DNA of 64,000 nt, from contig NZ_CP104143.1 in assembly GCF_025200715.1 (NCBI RefSeq), forward strand, positions 124,001 to 188,000, in the 5' to 3' direction. This DNA comes from Rhizobium sullae. Lineage in GTDB: Bacteria > Pseudomonadota > Alphaproteobacteria > Rhizobiales > Rhizobiaceae. Below, piece after piece: positions 61,587 through 64,000 of this stretch. Below the pieces are notes generated by a model. The model made no database searches. It was given only the letters and a program-made list of their open reading frames with translations, and was not told the DNA's origin. The translations under genes were made by a program, and so were the position numbers. Numbering within the stretch: the first letter of the stretch is position 1; each line of letters begins with the position of its first letter.

Positions 61587-62870
61587 ATGACCGCGCCGCA
61601 TCCTTCGAGAACCCATATCGGCAATCACGCGCTGCATCCGGAAACGCTGATGTTGAACTACGGCTACGATCCGGAGCTTTCAGAAGGCGCGGTCAAGCCG
61701 CCGGTCTTCCTGACCTCGACCTTCGTCTTCAACACCGCAGAGGATGGGCGCGATTTCTTCGACTATGTGTCGGGCCGCCGTGAACCGCCGGAAGGCAAGG
61801 GGGCAGGCCTCGTCTACTCGCGCTTCAACCACCCGAACAGCGAGATCGTCGAAGACAGGCTCGCCGTCTATGAGCGGACGGAAAGCGGCGCGCTCTTCTC
61901 GTCAGGCATGGCGGCGATTGCAACCACGCTGCTTGCCTTCGTCCGGCCCGGCGATGCGATCCTTCATTCGCAGCCGCTTTATGGCGGCACCGAAACGCTG
62001 CTGGCGAAGACCTTCCACAATCTCGACGTTGCTACCGTCGGATTCGCCGATGGCGTCAAAGAGGCTTCGGTCAGGGCCGCCGCTGACGAGGCCGTGTCGA
62101 AAGGCCGCGTCTCGGTCATCCTCGTCGAAACGCCCGCCAACCCGACGAACAGCCTCGTCGATGTCGCCATGATCCGCCGCATCGCCGATGCGGTCGGAAA
62201 GACGCAGGGCCACACGCCGATCGTCGTCTGCGACAACACGCTGCTAGGCCCGGTCTTCCAGCGACCGATCGAACACGGCGCGGATATCTCGCTCTATTCG
62301 CTGACCAAATATGTCGGCGGCCATTCGGATCTCATCGCCGGCGCCGTCCTCGGTCCCAAGGCGATTGTCAAACAGGTGAAGGCGCTGCGCGGCTCGATCG
62401 GCACGCAACTCGATCCGCATTCCTGTTGGATGCTCGGCCGTTCGCTGGAAACGCTGCAGATCCGCATGGAGCGGGCAAACAGCAATGCGCGCGCCGTCGC
62501 AGACTTCCTCCGCGACCACCCGAAGGTCGAGAAGATCCACTATCTGCCGTATCACGATCCGGAATCGCCGGTTGGCCGCACGTTTGCCGCGCAGTGCACC
62601 GGCGCCGGCTCCACTTTCTCTTTCGATATTAATGGCGGCCAGCCGGCCTCGTTCAAGTTCCTGAACGCGTTGAAGATCTTCAAGCTTGCCGTCAGCCTTG
62701 GCGGCACGGAATCGCTCGCCAGCCATCCGGCTGCGATGACCCATTCCGGTGTGCCGGCAGATGTGCGCCAGCGCATCGGCGTTCTGGAATCGACCATCCG
62801 GCTGTCGATCGGCATCGAGCACCCGGATGATCTGATCGCCGATCTGGCGCTCGCTCTGGACGAAGCGTAA
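61587..62870 (+). CDS. Cystathionine gamma-synthase/methionine gamma-lyase family PLP enzyme
   Basis: 427 residues of the trans-sulfuration PLP family. Motifs are [44 protein letters not shown] and the PLP Lys in [15 protein letters not shown], with the C-terminal [22 protein letters not shown] stands nine bases before the start. It may be a methionine gamma-lyase or an O-acetylhomoserine lyase; the family motifs do not separate these by eye. MetZ elsewhere in the window is a separate member. Confidence 0.9.
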   Translation: MTAPHPSRTHIGNHALHPETLMLNYGYDPELSEGAVKPPVFLTSTFVFNTAEDGRDFFDYVSGRREPPEGKGAGLVYSRFNHPNSEIVEDRLAVYERTESGALFSSGMAAIATTLLAFVRPGDAILHSQPLYGGTETLLAKTFHNLDVATVGFADGVKEASVRAAADEAVSKGRVSVILVETPANPTNSLVDVAMIRRIADAVGKTQGHTPIVVCDNTLLGPVFQRPIEHGADISLYSLTKYVGGHSDLIAGAVLGPKAIVKQVKALRGSIGTQLDPHSCWMLGRSLETLQIRMERANSNARAVADFLRDHPKVEKIHYLPYHDPESPVGRTFAAQCTGAGSTFSFDINGGQPASFKFLNALKIFKLAVSLGGTESLASHPAAMTHSGVPADVRQRIGVLESTIRLSIGIEHPDDLIADLALALDEA

Positions 62871-62875
62871 GGGGC

Positions 62876-63247
62876 TCAGGCCGCAGCCGTCTCCCGTACA
62901 TCGTCGAGCAGAAAATGCGCGACGATGTAATTCGTCGTGTAGTGCCTGCCGCTATCGGAGGTGTTCTCGACGCTGCCGCCGTCAGCCGGGTGCCAGGCAT
63001 GGTAATGCGGATTGGTGGTGATCAGCGTGATTGCCTTGCCGGCAAATTCTCCGCCGAGCCGGTAGCGTGCTTCCGCCAATGGCCAGATGCGCTCGTAATC
63101 CTCCATCGGAATGCGGATTTTCAAAGCCTGCCTGCTGATCGCCTCGCTCCGCGATCCGTCCTCATGGATGACCGCCGGCAACGTCAACGTCACTTCCTCT
63201 GCACCGCTCAGGATGGAATTGAACTCCTCAGGCCACATTCGTCTCAT
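62876..63247 (-). CDS. Small cytoplasmic protein of unknown function, 123 residues
   Basis: Product starts MRRMWPEEFNSILSGAEEVT and has a central PMEDYERIWPLAEARYRLGG segment and a His-rich TNPHYHAWHPADGG. There is no signal or membrane segment. It overlaps no other gene and ends 3 bp from the end of the PLP gene on the opposite strand. I do not recognise the family. Confidence 0.72.
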   Translation of the reverse strand: MRRMWPEEFNSILSGAEEVTLTLPAVIHEDGSRSEAISRQALKIRIPMEDYERIWPLAEARYRLGGEFAGKAITLITTNPHYHAWHPADGGSVENTSDSGRHYTTNYIVAHFLLDDVRETAAA

Positions 63248-63343
63248 GAAATCGCTCCTCCCAGGGCTCTCTTCGGTTAGCCAGCGAAATGTAGCGTGTT
63301 CGCCCGGAGAAGCAAACGCTGCTTTCGGCCAGTGATTGCCGAG

Positions 63344-64000
63344 TCAGCGGCCCGCGCCGCGCGCCGCATTGTTCAACGCCCTTTCCAGCGATCGGAAAAT
63401 CCTCGGATCGGCCGATTGCGCCACATTGAAACGAAGGAAGCCGCGTGCTGTCTGCGACAGGCTGAACGCATTGCCCGGGGCTAGGACGACGTTGTCGGCA
63501 AGGCAGGCTTGCGCAATATCGGCAGCGTCTATGCCGTCCGGCAACCTGCACCAGAGAAATATGCCGGCCTGCGGCCTTATCCATGGCGTGATGCCGAGCG
63601 GCGCAAGCTGCGCAACCGTCTCGTCCATGGCCTTTGAGAGACGAACGCGCAGTGCATCGAGATGCTTGCGATAACTGCCGTCCTTGAGGAGCAGCAGGAT
63701 CAGTTCGGATGAGAGCCGCCCGCCGCCGATGCTTGTCGCCATCTTGAGATCGGTGAGCGGCTCGATCCACTCCGGCCTGGCGGCGATGAAGCCGCAACGG
63801 ACAGAAGCGGAAAGCGTCTTGGAGAAGCTCCCGATATGCACCACGCGCTCCAGCCCGTCGAAGGCGGCGAGACGAGGGGCGGGTTCGTGCTCAAGGTCGG
63901 CGAAGATATCGTCCTCGATGATTGTTAGCCCGGCCCGCTCGGCAAGCTTCAGAAGGCGGTGTGCCACAACCGGTGAACACGTCGCGCCTGTCGGGTTATG
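63344..64000 (-). CDS. Class I aminotransferase domain, likely MocR-type regulator, cut by window edge
   Basis: 218 C-terminal residues are visible; the start lies right of the window. HNPTG at the visible beginning, IIEDDIFADLEHEP and the PLP Lys in GSFSKTLSASVRCGF are clear aminotransferase class I/II motifs. The C-terminal small domain (PQAGIFLWCRLP, LAPGNAFS, FLRFNVAQS) is the layout of MocR/PdxR regulators, which have a GntR helix-turn-helix in front. Without the N-terminus a plain aminotransferase cannot be excluded. Confidence 0.85.
   Translation of the reverse strand, partial: HNPTGATCSPVVAHRLLKLAERAGLTIIEDDIFADLEHEPAPRLAAFDGLERVVHIGSFSKTLSASVRCGFIAARPEWIEPLTDLKMATSIGGGRLSSELILLLLKDGSYRKHLDALRVRLSKAMDETVAQLAPLGITPWIRPQAGIFLWCRLPDGIDAADIAQACLADNVVLAPGNAFSLSQTARGFLRFNVAQSADPRIFRSLERALNNAARGAGR

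Noticed and set aside
61418..61637. Short minus-strand open frames in the podJ/PLP-gene gap
   Set aside because: No ribosome-binding site or conserved motif, and they run into the start of the plus-strand PLP gene.

Overview
The window is a piece of an alphaproteobacterial chromosome, almost certainly Rhizobiaceae (Rhizobium, Agrobacterium or Sinorhizobium type). The grounds are a GcrA cell-cycle regulator, a PodJ-like polar factor, the gene order ppk2 / phoR-pstSCAB-phoU-phoB, a SAM-II riboswitch ahead of metZ, a long Dcd-type dCTP deaminase, a RIME-like intergenic repeat and high-GC codon use throughout. Gene calls rest on reading the translations; no database search was run.

Layout. 1-9.6 kb: a catabolic locus for a 6-deoxy or related sugar, probably L-fucose. 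It has a sugar ABC transporter, a FucU-type mutarotase, an aldo/keto reductase, a UxaA-family dehydratase, an SDR and a zinc alcohol dehydrogenase cut by the left edge. A divergent GntR-type regulator with two winged-helix segments is the likely controller. 9.8-13.8 kb: envelope genes (an L,D-transpeptidase lipoprotein and two small lipoproteins), then a three-gene run of ICMT-like methyltransferase, orphan E2-type acyltransferase and an SDR with a C-terminal SEC-C zinc motif. 13.9-16.5 kb: tRNA-Thr(CGT), a nitronate monooxygenase-like enzyme and a single-pass membrane protein. 16.5-25.4 kb: PPK2 and the phosphate regulon, with a triple-repeat Pho box before pstS and a hairpin between pstS and pstC. 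25.4-32.8 kb: gcrA, argD-argF-hslO, apaG, metZ with its SAM-II riboswitch, dcd and tRNA-Gly(CCC). 32.8-35.5 kb: two insertion sequences placed end to end, IS481-like then IS1111/IS110-like.

35.7-44.5 kb: mixed housekeeping genes (solute-binding protein, TerB-like protein, degenerate nuclease-fold protein, S24 repressor-like protein, orphan response regulator, DUF952-pyrD, MATE exporter, Tat-type lipoprotein, TPR-methyltransferase). 44.7-46.6 kb: two paralogous YitT-like membrane genes flanking a 44-codon gene and a 5'-truncated AhpD-like relic. 46.6-49.9 kb: an Lhr-type helicase with a PdeM-like phosphoesterase. 49.9-54.2 kb: RIME-like repeat, SLT lipoprotein, UspA, a DHFR-like/HxlR divergent pair and a TIGR02186-TauE pair. 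54.6-57.3 kb: IS200 relic, ddl, C39-like peptidase and a nucleotidyltransferase. 57.4-64 kb: the 1246-residue PodJ-like protein, a Cys/Met-metabolism PLP enzyme, a small unknown protein and the C-terminal half of a MocR-like or class I aminotransferase cut by the right edge.

The signals I judge most worth a second look are: five GANTC methylation sites in 76 bp plus a near-CtrA site upstream of gcrA; the double-winged-helix regulator with a candidate palindromic operator found near both catabolic promoters; the ICMT/E2-like/SDR-SEC-C run; the SAM-II riboswitch followed by what looks like a switching terminator; and the non-coding end of the IS1111-like element, where a guide RNA would be expected. 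I did not find a CRISPR array, a prophage, or a clearly recognisable new defence or biosynthetic system.
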